Shown here: positions 7,753 to 16,452 of the stretch, one piece after another
Layout of the letters: each line of letters opens with the position of its first letter
How positions within the stretch are numbered: the stretch's first letter is position 1
Assembly (NCBI GenBank): GCA_016936505.1
Contig: JAFGXS010000084.1
Location: 1-36,249, forward strand
Reading direction: 5' to 3'
From: Bacteroidales bacterium
GTDB lineage: Bacteria; Bacteroidota; Bacteroidia; Bacteroidales; F082
DNA length: 36,249 nucleotides
The notes under the pieces: generated by a model
Databases searched by the model: none
Told to the model about the DNA's origin: nothing
Seen by the model: the letters and a program-made list of their open reading frames with translations, nothing else
Made by a program: the position numbers and the translations under genes

Positions 7753-8970
7753 TTATAACGCACCCTCATCATAGGCTTTTTCGCCATGAATTGCGTAATC
7801 AAGACCAAAATCTTCATCTTCAGGTTTTACTTTTACCGGAGTAATATAATTTATTAAGGCTAACATAAGATAAGTAAATACAAAAGCATAAGTAGCTCCC
7901 ACAATTACGGCAACAACTTCTTTCAAAAAGAAAGCAGTATCACCCTCTATCAATCCGGACTGGCCATTGATTGCGCTGGATGCAAAAACGCCAAGCAAAA
8001 TAGTTCCTGTAACACCACCTACACCGTGAACTCCCCATACATTCAGAGCATCATCCCAACCCAGTTTATTTTTCATACTAACGGCAAGGAAACAAATGAT
8101 TCCCGAAGCAATTCCAATCAAAATAGCAGCCCACAAAGGAACATATCCTGCCGCAGGCGTAATCGTAGCCAAACCGGCAACAGCACCTGTCAAAAGCCCA
8201 ACAAACTTCGGTTTACCTGTTTTTACCCATTCAATGATTAACCACGTAATGGCTGCAAAAGAAGCAGCTGTATCAGTATTCAAAAAAGCTAATGTAGTAA
8301 CTGAATCCACTTTCAGTTCACTTCCTGCGTTAAAACCATACCATCCAAACCACAGCAAACCGGTTCCAATAGCTACCAAAGGAATTGAGTTCGCAGGAGA
8401 TTGAGTGTCGCGACGCTTTCCAACATAAATTACAGAGGCTAATGCCGCAAAACCAGCTGTAGCATGAACTACAACACCACCTGCAAAGTCAAGAACGCCC
8501 CATGCAGCTAAAAGACCGCCACCCCAGATCATGTGTACAAAAGGATAATAAACAAACAACTGCCATATTACGAGGAAAATTAAATAGGCTTTAAAAGAAA
8601 TTCTGTTCACAAAGGCTCCGGTAATCAACGCCGGGGTAATAATGGCAAACATCATTTGGTAAGCAATAAAGATGTAAGTCGGATACAAACTTCCGGCACC
8701 CGAATACATTTGGGTAAAAGGAATCCCATTTAAAAAAGCATGATCCAGATTTCCAATGATGCCGCCGGTTCCTCCACTAAAGCAAAGTGAATACCCAACA
8801 GAAATCCACAAAACTGTAGTGATACCCAGTGAAACAAACGTTTGCATCATGATACCCAGAATATTTCTCTTTCCGGCCAAACCGCCATAAAAGAATGCCA
8901 GCCCCGGAGTCATGAGCATCACCAGACTGGTCGATAAAATCATAAAAGAAGTAACACCTGTATCAATCAT
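7753..8970 (-). CDS. amt: Ammonium transporter Amt
   Basis: Inner-membrane ammonium channel of 405 residues with about eleven membrane helices. Family landmarks are the N-terminal TPGLAFFYGGL, aspartate 161 in DFAGG, the twin pore histidines H169 (VVVHATAG) and H315 (WGVHGVGG), and the C-terminal tail with DYAIHGEKAYDE. Many bacteria pair amt with a PII gene (glnK); none is seen here. Instead, a porin-like gene lies 25 bases upstream on the same strand, and a two-component pair lies before that. Expression is probably controlled from the promoter ahead of the porin gene. Confidence 0.95.
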   Translation of the reverse strand: MIDTGVTSFMILSTSLVMLMTPGLAFFYGGLAGKRNILGIMMQTFVSLGITTVLWISVGYSLCFSGGTGGIIGNLDHAFLNGIPFTQMYSGAGSLYPTYIFIAYQMMFAIITPALITGAFVNRISFKAYLIFLVIWQLFVYYPFVHMIWGGGLLAAWGVLDFAGGVVVHATAGFAALASVIYVGKRRDTQSPANSIPLVAIGTGLLWFGWYGFNAGSELKVDSVTTLAFLNTDTAASFAAITWLIIEWVKTGKPKFVGLLTGAVAGLATITPAAGYVPLWAAILIGIASGIICFLAVSMKNKLGWDDALNVWGVHGVGGVTGTILLGVFASSAINGQSGLIEGDTAFFLKEVVAVIVGATYAFVFTYLMLALINYITPVKVKPEDEDFGLDYAIHGEKAYDEGAL

Positions 8971-8995
8971 AATAAATTATTTTAAGTAATTATTT

Positions 8996-9811
8996 TTAAA
9001 ATGTCATTCCGAACACGAGATAGACTTTTTTATCGCGAGGATTTGTAATAATCGATGAATAGATCGGAATAGAATATTTTTGAGTCAGGTTTAAATTACC
9101 TGAGATTTTGCAGCCCAAATTGATTATACCACTTCCTCCGCCATAAAAGGCACCCTCTCCGATATAACCGGTTTGAAGATTTGGCCCCTTAGGATTAGTC
9201 AACGTGAAACCTCCAAAAAACTGGAGTTCTTTGTCCCCGCTAATCTTTGTCTGATAACCCAACTCAAAATAATTTGAATACTGGATTCCACCTGTCTGAT
9301 TAAAATCAGGGCTCTGAGGATCATTATTTACTTTCCGGGCATCTGCACCATAGAAGTTCATTGCCACTAAAAATGTTAAAGGAATCTGTTTCGTTCCATT
9401 GAAGCTAAGCATTGCTTCCAGCACATGACCGGTTGTTTTGTCGACATAATCAAAATAATTGTAATTCACCTCCGAATCAGGAAAATAGTAATCCGTTAAA
9501 GTAGCTGTAAACATTTCCTGAGAAAAAGAATAACTCAGACTGATGTCAAATTCCTGCGATGAATTGACACCTCCGAGTGAGTAGGATCCCCAAAAGCCAA
9601 GACTCAGATTTTTATAAGAGAAGTTAACCGAAGGCTGAATTGCAGGGGAGCGGCCTCCAAATTGCAAACCACGCCATATATAACGGCTTACTAAATCCGC
9701 AGAAAAATCAGTCTTTATTTTAGAGTTTTCGTTGTTTACCTGTGCCACAGAATAATTAGCAGACAGCAGAATAAACAATACACATGTAATTTGAATAATT
9801 TTTTTGGTCAT
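8996..9811 (-). CDS. Porin-like outer membrane beta-barrel protein
   Basis: A 271-residue protein with a clear signal peptide (MTKKII, hydrophobic core, cleavage near SVAQ at about residue 24) and alternating hydrophobic strands through to a C-terminal YLVFGMTF, the aromatic end typical of outer-membrane barrels. The early DLVSRYIWRGLQFG segment resembles the TorF-type putative porins. It is probably a small-solute channel. Its place 25 bases ahead of amt suggests it lets ammonium or another nitrogen source cross the outer membrane, but this is inference from context only. Confidence 0.75.
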   Translation of the reverse strand: MTKKIIQITCVLFILLSANYSVAQVNNENSKIKTDFSADLVSRYIWRGLQFGGRSPAIQPSVNFSYKNLSLGFWGSYSLGGVNSSQEFDISLSYSFSQEMFTATLTDYYFPDSEVNYNYFDYVDKTTGHVLEAMLSFNGTKQIPLTFLVAMNFYGADARKVNNDPQSPDFNQTGGIQYSNYFELGYQTKISGDKELQFFGGFTLTNPKGPNLQTGYIGEGAFYGGGSGIINLGCKISGNLNLTQKYSIPIYSSIITNPRDKKVYLVFGMTF

Positions 9812-9825
9812 AACAAGCTAAATAA

Positions 9826-9837
9826 TTGTCATGACAA
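9826..9837. promoter_or_regulatory. Operator-like perfect palindrome at the porin-amt promoter
   Basis: TTGTCATGACAA is a perfect 12-base palindrome. It overlaps the predicted -7 box at 9835-9842 and covers the expected transcription start, 14 bases ahead of the porin start codon. That is a position where a bound regulator would block transcription. The regulator is unknown. Confidence 0.45.
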
Positions 9838-9842
9838 ACCTA
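9835..9842 (-). promoter_or_regulatory. Promoter -7 box for porin-amt
   Basis: On the minus strand this reads TAGGTTTG, a full TAnnTTTG match, 24 bases before the porin start codon. About 20 bases farther upstream a TTTC takes the place of the -33 TTTG. The porin and amt genes would share this promoter. Confidence 0.6.
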
Positions 9843-9926
9843 TTGCTATCCTATGAATGATGAAATAAGGAAATACTGCCAATTTCTTCTAACGAATTTT
9901 ATTAGAAGATTAAGGAATTTACGTAA

Positions 9927-10583
9927 TCAGAGTTTGATTAAATCGTGCCTGATGGCATACTTTACAATATCGACAGAGGATTTCAGCTTTAATTTCTGCA
10001 TGATATTGGTTTTGTGGGTATCTACAGTATGAATACTGATACTACGTTTGTCAGCAATTTCTTTACTTAACAGACCTTCAGCAATTAGCTTTACAATTTC
10101 CATCTCACGGTCAGTAAGAGATTGAAGTTTTACAGACCTTCCCGATTGAACACGGGCTTGTTGAACAATACTTTTTACCACAATATCGGATATGGAGCTG
10201 TTGAAATATTCTTTCCCTCCTGCTATTGTTTTAAGTGCAAGACAGAGTTCTTCAGCAGGCACGTCTTTAGGCAAATATCCTTTTGCCCCAGCTCTGATGG
10301 AATCAAGAACGTAATCCTCATTATCATACATCGAAAGTATCAACACCTTCAAATCTTTTTTCTCTGCCAGTATTTGTTTAATCGCTTCAATACCATTCAA
10401 CCCAGGCATTGAAATATCAGTAATAATAATATCAGGATCCACCTTAGAAATATTGTTTACCAGTTGCAAGCCGTCAGATGCTTCACCCACTATCTCAAAT
10501 TCATTGGATGCAGACAACAACGATCTGATTCCATCACGAAACAACTTATGATCATCAGCTAAGAAAACCCTGATCTTTTCCAT
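9927..10583 (-). CDS. NarL/FixJ-type response regulator
   Basis: A 218-residue transcription factor with a receiver domain (about 1-125) and a LuxR-type helix-turn-helix (about 153-214). The receiver has the acidic pair D10-D11, phospho-acceptor D56 in IIITDISMPG, switch serine 84 and lysine 106, so it looks fully functional. The HTH reads LTDREMEIVKLIAEG to HTVDTHKTNIMQKL. It follows the histidine kinase with a single base between the kinase stop and its ATG, so the two form a pair. Downstream are the porin and amt genes, which are possible targets. Confidence 0.93.
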   Translation of the reverse strand: MEKIRVFLADDHKLFRDGIRSLLSASNEFEIVGEASDGLQLVNNISKVDPDIIITDISMPGLNGIEAIKQILAEKKDLKVLILSMYDNEDYVLDSIRAGAKGYLPKDVPAEELCLALKTIAGGKEYFNSSISDIVVKSIVQQARVQSGRSVKLQSLTDREMEIVKLIAEGLLSKEIADKRSISIHTVDTHKTNIMQKLKLKSSVDIVKYAIRHDLIKL

Positions 10584-10584
10584 G

Positions 10585-12339
10585 TTATAAAGGTATTAAA
10601 ATATTAATTCTTACCGCTTTGCCAGGCCGGGTATCGACCTCTAATTGTCCTCCCAAAATATTAACTCGTTCCCTGATGTTCATTAGCCCGTTGCCTTCAT
10701 TTTTATCACCAAAAGCCGGATTCAGATTACCATCATCAAACATCTCTACTTTCAGATGCTCTTTTTCTATCGTCAATCGCAGATAAAAATGTTTTGCTCC
10801 ACTGTGTTTTATTGAATTATTTAATGCTTCCTGAATAATCCGGTACAGATAAAGATCACCTCTTTTTCCAATGGTTTCAACAGTTGCTTCATAATTTAAA
10901 TTAAAAGTAATAGCCCCGGCAACGTTTATCTTTTTCCTCAATTCTTCCAGAGCCTTCTTCAAACCATAGTTAACCAAAACCGAAGGCATTAAATCATAGG
11001 ACATATTTCTAATTTCACTGATAATTTCATTAAACTCCTTCCTGATCTGCCCTAATTTTTGCTCTATGTTTTTCTCATTTACACTTTCGATGTCTAACTT
11101 CAATGCCAGTATCTGTTGCGCCAAACCATCATGCAACTCCCGGGAAAGCCGGCTTCGTTCAATTTCCTGCCCTTCTATCAGCGAAGAAGTCTTGAGTATT
11201 TTCTCAAACTCAATTTTTTCCTCCTGTAACTTGAGTTTTTTGCTCATTTTATTAAATGCTACAATTAAATCACCAATTTCACTCTTCTGTTCCATATTAA
11301 TGATGTTTCCATACTCTCCAGCAGATATCTTTTCAGTCTCATGTTTTAGCTTTTTTAGTGGAGAAAGTAATTTGCTGGCAATAGCGGCAATCACCCCTAA
11401 TAAAAGTAATGCCACCAGAATGTTTAGAAAAATGATACTATTTTGAAGGTTATTTATTGGAATCATCGCTTCAGTTTTATCAATTTCAGCCAGAATTGCC
11501 CAGTTTAATCCTTTAATACCCAATGGACCATATGAGCTAAGAACCCAAATGCCCCGATAATCTTTTATGATTTTGGTTCCTGATATACCTTTGAGAGCTT
11601 CCTTCACACCATCAGTCTCCACTCTAACTTTCAAAACCGAATGATGAATAAATCGGGAGCTGCTTCTCATAAAATAGTCACTACCTACCAAATAAGTTTC
11701 GCCGCTTTCACCTAATCCGTTGTGAACATTGTGTTCTAACATAATATTATCAATGAAACTTTTTGACAATTCCATCCTGATCTTTCCCAACACCTTTTCT
11801 TTTTCGAAAACATTTTTGGTAATAACCAATAATTTACCACTGTCGCCCAAATTCAACTCTCTCAAACCATCAGTGAATTTTTTCTCATGGATGCGGTGGC
11901 CATAATTTTTGTCTCGATAAAACAGGGTTCCATCATAAATAAATACCCGATTAAGGGTGTCTATATATACAATCTTTGTAACGTATTTATTTCCTTGCAG
12001 AAATCCACTAAGAAAATTGCGACTTTCCATATTTATTTGCAAAATCGAATCACCGACTGGAAAAACATGCTTTTGATAAATCTCTCTAAAAACAGGAATA
12101 TTTAGTTTACTTTTTGAAAGGAGTTGCATATCAGCTTCACGTTGATCAAAAAAATCGATTAACCGGTTCTTTTTTTCAACTCTTAACGATGTCAACTGAT
12201 CAAATGTCCTGCTCAACAAAGCATTACTAGCTTTATAAAACGAAAACCTGGCTACAATATAAAGAGATATCACACTGATTAACAGGTAATAAACAATGAG
12301 TTTCTGGGTAAGTGATAAAGCTTTTAAAGGCTTTTTCAT
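10585..12339 (-). CDS. Membrane sensor histidine kinase (HisKA_3 type)
   Basis: A 584-residue kinase with an N-terminal membrane helix (about 13-31), a periplasmic sensor region (about 35-300) that may be Cache-like, a second helix (301-322), a HAMP linker (about 322-375), a HisKA_3 dimer domain with ELHDG (phospho-accepting H403), and an ATPase domain with the N-box RIIQEALNNSIKHS (500-513) and GNGLMNIRERV. These are the NarX/DesK-type features that pair with a NarL-type regulator, which is the next gene. The ligand is not known. Its position upstream of porin-amt suggests a nutrient signal, which is inference. Confidence 0.92.
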   Translation of the reverse strand: MKKPLKALSLTQKLIVYYLLISVISLYIVARFSFYKASNALLSRTFDQLTSLRVEKKNRLIDFFDQREADMQLLSKSKLNIPVFREIYQKHVFPVGDSILQINMESRNFLSGFLQGNKYVTKIVYIDTLNRVFIYDGTLFYRDKNYGHRIHEKKFTDGLRELNLGDSGKLLVITKNVFEKEKVLGKIRMELSKSFIDNIMLEHNVHNGLGESGETYLVGSDYFMRSSSRFIHHSVLKVRVETDGVKEALKGISGTKIIKDYRGIWVLSSYGPLGIKGLNWAILAEIDKTEAMIPINNLQNSIIFLNILVALLLLGVIAAIASKLLSPLKKLKHETEKISAGEYGNIINMEQKSEIGDLIVAFNKMSKKLKLQEEKIEFEKILKTSSLIEGQEIERSRLSRELHDGLAQQILALKLDIESVNEKNIEQKLGQIRKEFNEIISEIRNMSYDLMPSVLVNYGLKKALEELRKKINVAGAITFNLNYEATVETIGKRGDLYLYRIIQEALNNSIKHSGAKHFYLRLTIEKEHLKVEMFDDGNLNPAFGDKNEGNGLMNIRERVNILGGQLEVDTRPGKAVRINILIPL

Positions 12340-12362
12340 TAGCGTGATTGTCCAAATCTTTC

Positions 12363-12370
12363 CAAAATTA
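12363..12370 (-). promoter_or_regulatory. Candidate -7 box for the kinase-regulator pair
   Basis: On the minus strand this reads TAATTTTG, a TAnnTTTG match, 24 bases before the kinase start codon. No clear -33 element is seen. The half-sites ATTGTCC (12347-12353) and GGACAAT (12400-12406) lie on either side of it. Confidence 0.4.
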
Positions 12371-12472
12371 AGACTTAATAATTAAGAATAAAGAAAAACG
12401 GACAATTAATTCAACAGGTTACCTAAATGTACAGATAACCAAAACTTTGAATGAAAAGAAATTTAAAGGGGG

Positions 12473-13240
12473 CTATTTTTTCTTTTGTTTTTTTTCCTTT
12501 TCCAGTGCAGTAATATACTCATCAATAGCCATAGCCATTGAAGGAGATGATTGTGTTGGAGCCGGAATATCCAATCTTAAACCTGAGTCTTTAATTGCCT
12601 GATTGGTTGATGGACCAAAGGCTGCCAGCAACTGATCTTCCTGCTTATAATCCGGAAAATTGGTCAATAAAGAATCAACCCCGGCAGGGCTAAAAAAGAT
12701 CAGCATATCATAGCTCTTGATATCAATATCAGAAAGATTAGCAGGAACAGTTCTATATATCACTCCCTGAGCATAATTTATTTTTTCCTTATCAAGCATG
12801 TCAAACATACTTTGGCTCGGAATATCAGAAGTGGGAACCAAAAACTTTTCTTCACTATGTTTTTTTATCAGCTCAAGCAAATCCTGAAATGTTTGCTTAC
12901 CAAAAAATATCTTTCTTTTACGGTACTGAACATATTTTTGAAGATAATATGCTATTGATTCAGAGTTACAAAAATACTTGAAAGTATCAGGAATATCATG
13001 ACGCAATTCTTTGGCAATTCTGAAAAAATGATCTACGGCGTGGCGACTGGTAAGAATAACAGCCGTGTGGCCATTAAAGGAATTCTTGTTCATTCGGAAC
13101 TCCTGAGATGAAATCCCTTCAATAGAAATAAACTTTCTGAACTCAATGTTCAGATTATACTTCTCGCTTAATTCTCCATAAGGAGATTTAGTAATATCAA
13201 CAGGTTTTGGCTGTGATACCAAAATATTTTTTACCTTCAA
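12473..13240 (-). CDS. hemD: Uroporphyrinogen-III synthase
   Basis: Closes and inverts ring D of hydroxymethylbilane to make uroporphyrinogen III, for haem, sirohaem and cobalamin. The 255-residue protein shows the loosely conserved HemD pattern: VKNILVSQPKP at the start, TAVILTSRHAVDHFF in the first lobe, and MLIFFSPAGVDSLL with LAAFGPSTNQAIKDSGLRL in the second lobe, then a lysine-rich tail. HemD is poorly conserved across bacteria, and these blocks are what can be recognised. It follows the DUF4271 gene by 55 bases, a neighbourhood I recall as common in Bacteroidota. Confidence 0.85.
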   Translation of the reverse strand: MKVKNILVSQPKPVDITKSPYGELSEKYNLNIEFRKFISIEGISSQEFRMNKNSFNGHTAVILTSRHAVDHFFRIAKELRHDIPDTFKYFCNSESIAYYLQKYVQYRKRKIFFGKQTFQDLLELIKKHSEEKFLVPTSDIPSQSMFDMLDKEKINYAQGVIYRTVPANLSDIDIKSYDMLIFFSPAGVDSLLTNFPDYKQEDQLLAAFGPSTNQAIKDSGLRLDIPAPTQSSPSMAMAIDEYITALEKEKKQKKK

Positions 13241-13295
13241 TGTACCCTATTTTAGTTTCTTAATAAATTAAAAAACCCATCACCACTACATCCTC

Positions 13296-14108
13296 CTACA
13301 CTTGCAACACTGCAACTCTAAACAGTAGTAAAACAGGTATAATTTCAAGGGCGCAAAGATACAAAAATAAATGGAATGCTGTATATCCCGTATGAAACAA
13401 TCCGATTCGGAAAATCTGTATCCACTTAAAGAGTAAAGATACAACAACAATTAAAACAGCAAGATAAAGCAAAAAAGCAACTCCTGTATACAAAAATAAA
13501 AACAGTACAGGGGTTAGAAATATTGCCAGCGAATAAGCTGAATAGGCATTAATTTTGATGTGTATTTTACTGGCTTGTGAGGTTTCAAACAAAAAGCCAA
13601 TTATTACAGTTAGTATTTGGTTCAACCCAAAATAAAGCAAAACCACAAGGCTCCAAAACACAAGTCCTGTAAAAAATGTTTGTTCATGAACCTGAACCCA
13701 ATGCCAATTTTGATTCATTAAATAAATCAACAATCCTAAATCGATCAGATAGGCAATAAACTGAAAAAAGACTATCATAAACCCGGGCCGTTCACTATTT
13801 TCTTTCTCAGCACTTAATAGCGGGCTCCTTAAATAGCTTAGAATTTGACCAAAAACCCTTGGATAATAAAAACGAAAAACTGCAAATACTGCTATCAAAC
13901 CAAAAAACAAATAGTAGTACCAGTTTGGAAAACCCAGATAATGATGATCATAAATTAAAGCAGGACTTACTTTTTGAACCGTATCAGAAAGAAAACGCCC
14001 ATTAACCTCTGTACCGGGAGGCAAAAAAAACCTGTTAATCGAGTCGGCCGAGTGGACCGTCCACGGAGTATTTACAGACTGATTTAAAACAGAATCGATA
14101 ACAGACAT
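13296..14108 (-). CDS. DUF4271 integral membrane protein
   Basis: A 270-residue membrane protein with about six hydrophobic helices after an N-terminal soluble stretch that carries FFLPPGTEVNG. It matches the DUF4271 family, which has no known function. I start at the ATG at 14108: a frame reaching 14225 would run through the probable promoter at 14170-14198, and its extra 39 residues look non-coding. It is upstream of hemD on the same strand, so a link with haem or envelope processes is possible but unproven. Confidence 0.8.
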   Translation of the reverse strand: MSVIDSVLNQSVNTPWTVHSADSINRFFLPPGTEVNGRFLSDTVQKVSPALIYDHHYLGFPNWYYYLFFGLIAVFAVFRFYYPRVFGQILSYLRSPLLSAEKENSERPGFMIVFFQFIAYLIDLGLLIYLMNQNWHWVQVHEQTFFTGLVFWSLVVLLYFGLNQILTVIIGFLFETSQASKIHIKINAYSAYSLAIFLTPVLFLFLYTGVAFLLYLAVLIVVVSLLFKWIQIFRIGLFHTGYTAFHLFLYLCALEIIPVLLLFRVAVLQV

Positions 14109-14169
14109 AAAACATGAAACTAAGATATGTGATAGCAAATGATACAATTCATCGCATAAAATTTTACCA

Positions 14170-14198
14170 CAAAAGTAATGATACTTTAACACCAGCAA
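14170..14198 (-). promoter_or_regulatory. Promoter for DUF4271-hemD
   Basis: On the minus strand TACTTTTG (14170-14177) fits the -7 element, and a TTG (14196-14198) lies 18 bases farther upstream as a possible -33 element. It favours the start codon at 14108. The 14226-14445 gap beyond it holds little else apart from the pta promoter. Confidence 0.5.
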
Positions 14199-14407
14199 GA
14201 TGAAAATTCGGAACCAATCTCTCAATAAATAATATCAAGACCTTATGATCATTTCTCTGCATAATTCACAACAGCTAAATTACTGACTTAAAACCACATC
14301 ATAATTAAACACACCCCAAGATCTATATTTCTGAAAATAACCTTATTAGATTGATTAAAAATTGTGTTAAAATAATCACATCAAAAATTCCGCAAAGAAA
14401 TAAGTAA

Positions 14408-14415
14408 TACTTTTG
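14408..14415 (+). promoter_or_regulatory. Promoter -7 box for pta
   Basis: TACTTTTG matches TAnnTTTG and lies 30 bases ahead of the pta ATG. The expected -33 position holds TTCCG rather than a clear TTG. It would drive the pta, dehydrogenase and ackA genes together. Confidence 0.5.
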
Positions 14416-14445
14416 CACCATTGAAATTTAACACGTTTTTTAGAG

Positions 14446-15456
14446 ATGACTTTGATAGAAAAGATTCACGAAATGGCACGTCAGGCAAGCAAAACAATTG
14501 TATTGCCTGAAGGAACAGAAGAACGCAATTTGAAAGCCGCCGACATTATATTGGAGAAAGGTTTGGCATCTTTAATTCTTTTAGGAAATATTGATACAAT
14601 AAAACAAAACAGTAAAAAACATGGACTGAAGAATGTTGAAAAAGCAACACTGATTGATCCTGTTAGTTTTGCTGAAAAAGAGTACTATGCCAACATGCTT
14701 TTTGAAATAAGAAAAAGTAAAGGCTTAACCTATGACCAGGCTTTAAAACTGGTTGAAGACCCTTTATATCTTGCAACATTACTGATTAAAGATGGTAAAG
14801 CTGATGGTGAGGTCAGTGGTGCCGAACACGCAACCGGAGATGTTTTGCGCCCTGCATTTCAAATTATTAAAACATTGCCAGGAATTTCTGCTGTGTCAGG
14901 TGCATTTATTATGATTCTGAAAGACAAAGAATATGGTGAAGATGGAATGCTGGTATTCGCTGACTGTGCCGTAAATCCTGATCCCTCAGTAAAAGAATTA
15001 GCTGAAATTGCTGTTGAATCAGCAAAAACAGCCAAAAATATTGCCGGTATTGAACCTCGTGTTGCCATGCTGAGCTTTTCAACCAAAGGCAGTGCCAAGC
15101 ACGAAAAAGTAGACAAGGTAGTTGAAGCCACAAAGCTGGCAAAAGAAATGAATCCTTACCTCAAAGTTGATGGAGAATTACAAGCAGACGCTGCAATTGT
15201 TGAAGCCATCGGTCAAAAAAAAGCTCCGGGTTCTAAAATCGCAGGCAGAGCAAATGTACTGGTCTTCCCCAGTCTTGAAACCGGAAATATTGCTTACAAA
15301 CTGGTTCAGCGCCTGGCTGGTGCCGAAGCAGTGGGGCCTGTTTTGCAAGGACTTGCAGCCCCTATTAATGACCTTTCCAGAGGTTGTTCAGTAGAAGATA
15401 TAGTTAACATGGTAGCCATCACAGCCAATCAGGCTAAAGGCTCCTATTCTGAATAA
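14446..15456 (+). CDS. pta: Phosphate acetyltransferase
   Basis: Converts acetyl-CoA and phosphate to acetyl phosphate, the step before acetate kinase. The 336-residue protein is the short form, with only the catalytic domain: [16 protein letters not shown] at the start, the [19 protein letters not shown] substrate region, the [10 protein letters not shown] motif with catalytic-site residues, and [34 protein letters not shown] C-terminal blocks. It leads a three-gene run; the next gene starts 19 bases later. Confidence 0.96.
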   Translation: MTLIEKIHEMARQASKTIVLPEGTEERNLKAADIILEKGLASLILLGNIDTIKQNSKKHGLKNVEKATLIDPVSFAEKEYYANMLFEIRKSKGLTYDQALKLVEDPLYLATLLIKDGKADGEVSGAEHATGDVLRPAFQIIKTLPGISAVSGAFIMILKDKEYGEDGMLVFADCAVNPDPSVKELAEIAVESAKTAKNIAGIEPRVAMLSFSTKGSAKHEKVDKVVEATKLAKEMNPYLKVDGELQADAAIVEAIGQKKAPGSKIAGRANVLVFPSLETGNIAYKLVQRLAGAEAVGPVLQGLAAPINDLSRGCSVEDIVNMVAITANQAKGSYSE

Positions 15457-15475
15457 AAAATAACAAGATAAAATA

Positions 15476-16438
15476 ATGAGCAGTTTAGTTCAATTCAGCC
15501 TTGGAAAAGCAGCCAAAACTTCCGGTACCGTTCAAACTGTCGGAATTATCGGGTGTGGTTCTGTAGGACAAGTAATCACACGAATTGTTGCCCAGAGTAG
15601 TATGGATGTTATCTTTCTGGATGTCTCCGATGAACGCATCGAAGAAATCATGAAAGAAATTAACCAGCAGTTAGATGACGTGATTACTCACTGGGGGATT
15701 ACTCCTTCCGAAAAAAAAGTAATTCTTTCACATATTAAAGGAACTACAAATATTGAGGACTTAAAAGAATGTGATTTGGTAATTGAAACCATTAGTTCTC
15801 GTCAAAAAGGTACTTTATTGGCGCTTCGTCAGGAGCTATTCCAGAAAGTTGAAAAAGTTATCAGAGAAGATGCCATAATTTCTTCCGACCTTTCCACACT
15901 TATCATTTCTGATCTCGCTGTAGGGCTAAAACACCCTGACAGAGCCATCGGATTACATTTCATTGAGCCCATTGATAAAACCAATATTGTTGAAGTAGTA
16001 AAAGGACGCGAAACATCAGACGAAAGTTTTGAAAAAGTTTCGCGTTTTGTAAAGGCCATTAATAAAAAGGCCATTCTAATTAACGAATCACCCGGTAATA
16101 TCTCTACCCGAATTTTAATCCCATTGATTAATGAAGCCTGTGAAATTTTAATGGAAGGTGTAGCTTCTGTCTCTGATATTGATGAAACAATGAAAGAAAC
16201 TACCGGATATATGTTGGGACCTTTTGAAATTGCTGATAAAATAGGTTTAGACAAGATTCTAAAATACATGGATAACCTCTATCAGGAGTATGGTGATAAA
16301 AAATACAAAGCATCACCTGTAATAAAAAGACTCGTTCGGTCCAACTATCTTGGGGTTCAAACAAAAAAAGGATTTTATAAATACAACGATGAAGGTACAA
16401 CAGAAGGGAATACTGTTTCATGTGCCATAATCAAGTAA
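15476..16438 (+). CDS. 3-hydroxyacyl-CoA dehydrogenase-like protein
   Basis: A 320-residue protein of the 3-hydroxybutyryl/3-hydroxyacyl-CoA dehydrogenase fold. The Rossmann start has GIIGCGSVG and FLDVSDE, pointing to NAD. The catalytic serine, histidine (GLHF) and glutamate (IVEVV, 12 residues after the histidine) are in place by my alignment to human SCHAD. The asparagine at 50 residues after the histidine (VNR in the family) is threonine (ISTR), and the HFFNP motif reads HFIEP. The C-terminal GPFEIADKIGLD and KKGFYKY blocks are normal. It lies between pta and ackA, an unusual place; its substrate may be altered. Its stop overlaps an ATG (TAATG) before ackA. Confidence 0.82.
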   Translation: MSSLVQFSLGKAAKTSGTVQTVGIIGCGSVGQVITRIVAQSSMDVIFLDVSDERIEEIMKEINQQLDDVITHWGITPSEKKVILSHIKGTTNIEDLKECDLVIETISSRQKGTLLALRQELFQKVEKVIREDAIISSDLSTLIISDLAVGLKHPDRAIGLHFIEPIDKTNIVEVVKGRETSDESFEKVSRFVKAINKKAILINESPGNISTRILIPLINEACEILMEGVASVSDIDETMKETTGYMLGPFEIADKIGLDKILKYMDNLYQEYGDKKYKASPVIKRLVRSNYLGVQTKKGFYKYNDEGTTEGNTVSCAIIK

Positions 16439-16452
16439 TGAAAGGAAAGAAA

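Noticed and set aside
8096..8404. A 102-codon plus-strand frame inside amt
   Set aside because: It is a shadow of the amt gene in the opposite strand, with no family match or signals of its own.
9826..9837. TTGTCATGACAA as an Fnr/Crp site
   Set aside because: The usual Crp/Fnr half-sites are TTGAT or TGTGA with a wider centre; this dyad differs, so only an unnamed operator is reported.
12374..12386. CTTAATAATTAAG palindrome upstream of the kinase
   Set aside because: Pure AT with short arms in an AT-rich gap; not distinguishable from chance.
14109..14225. Longer N-terminus of the DUF4271 protein
   Set aside because: It contains the likely promoter and looks like random hydrophobic sequence; the start at 14108 fits better.
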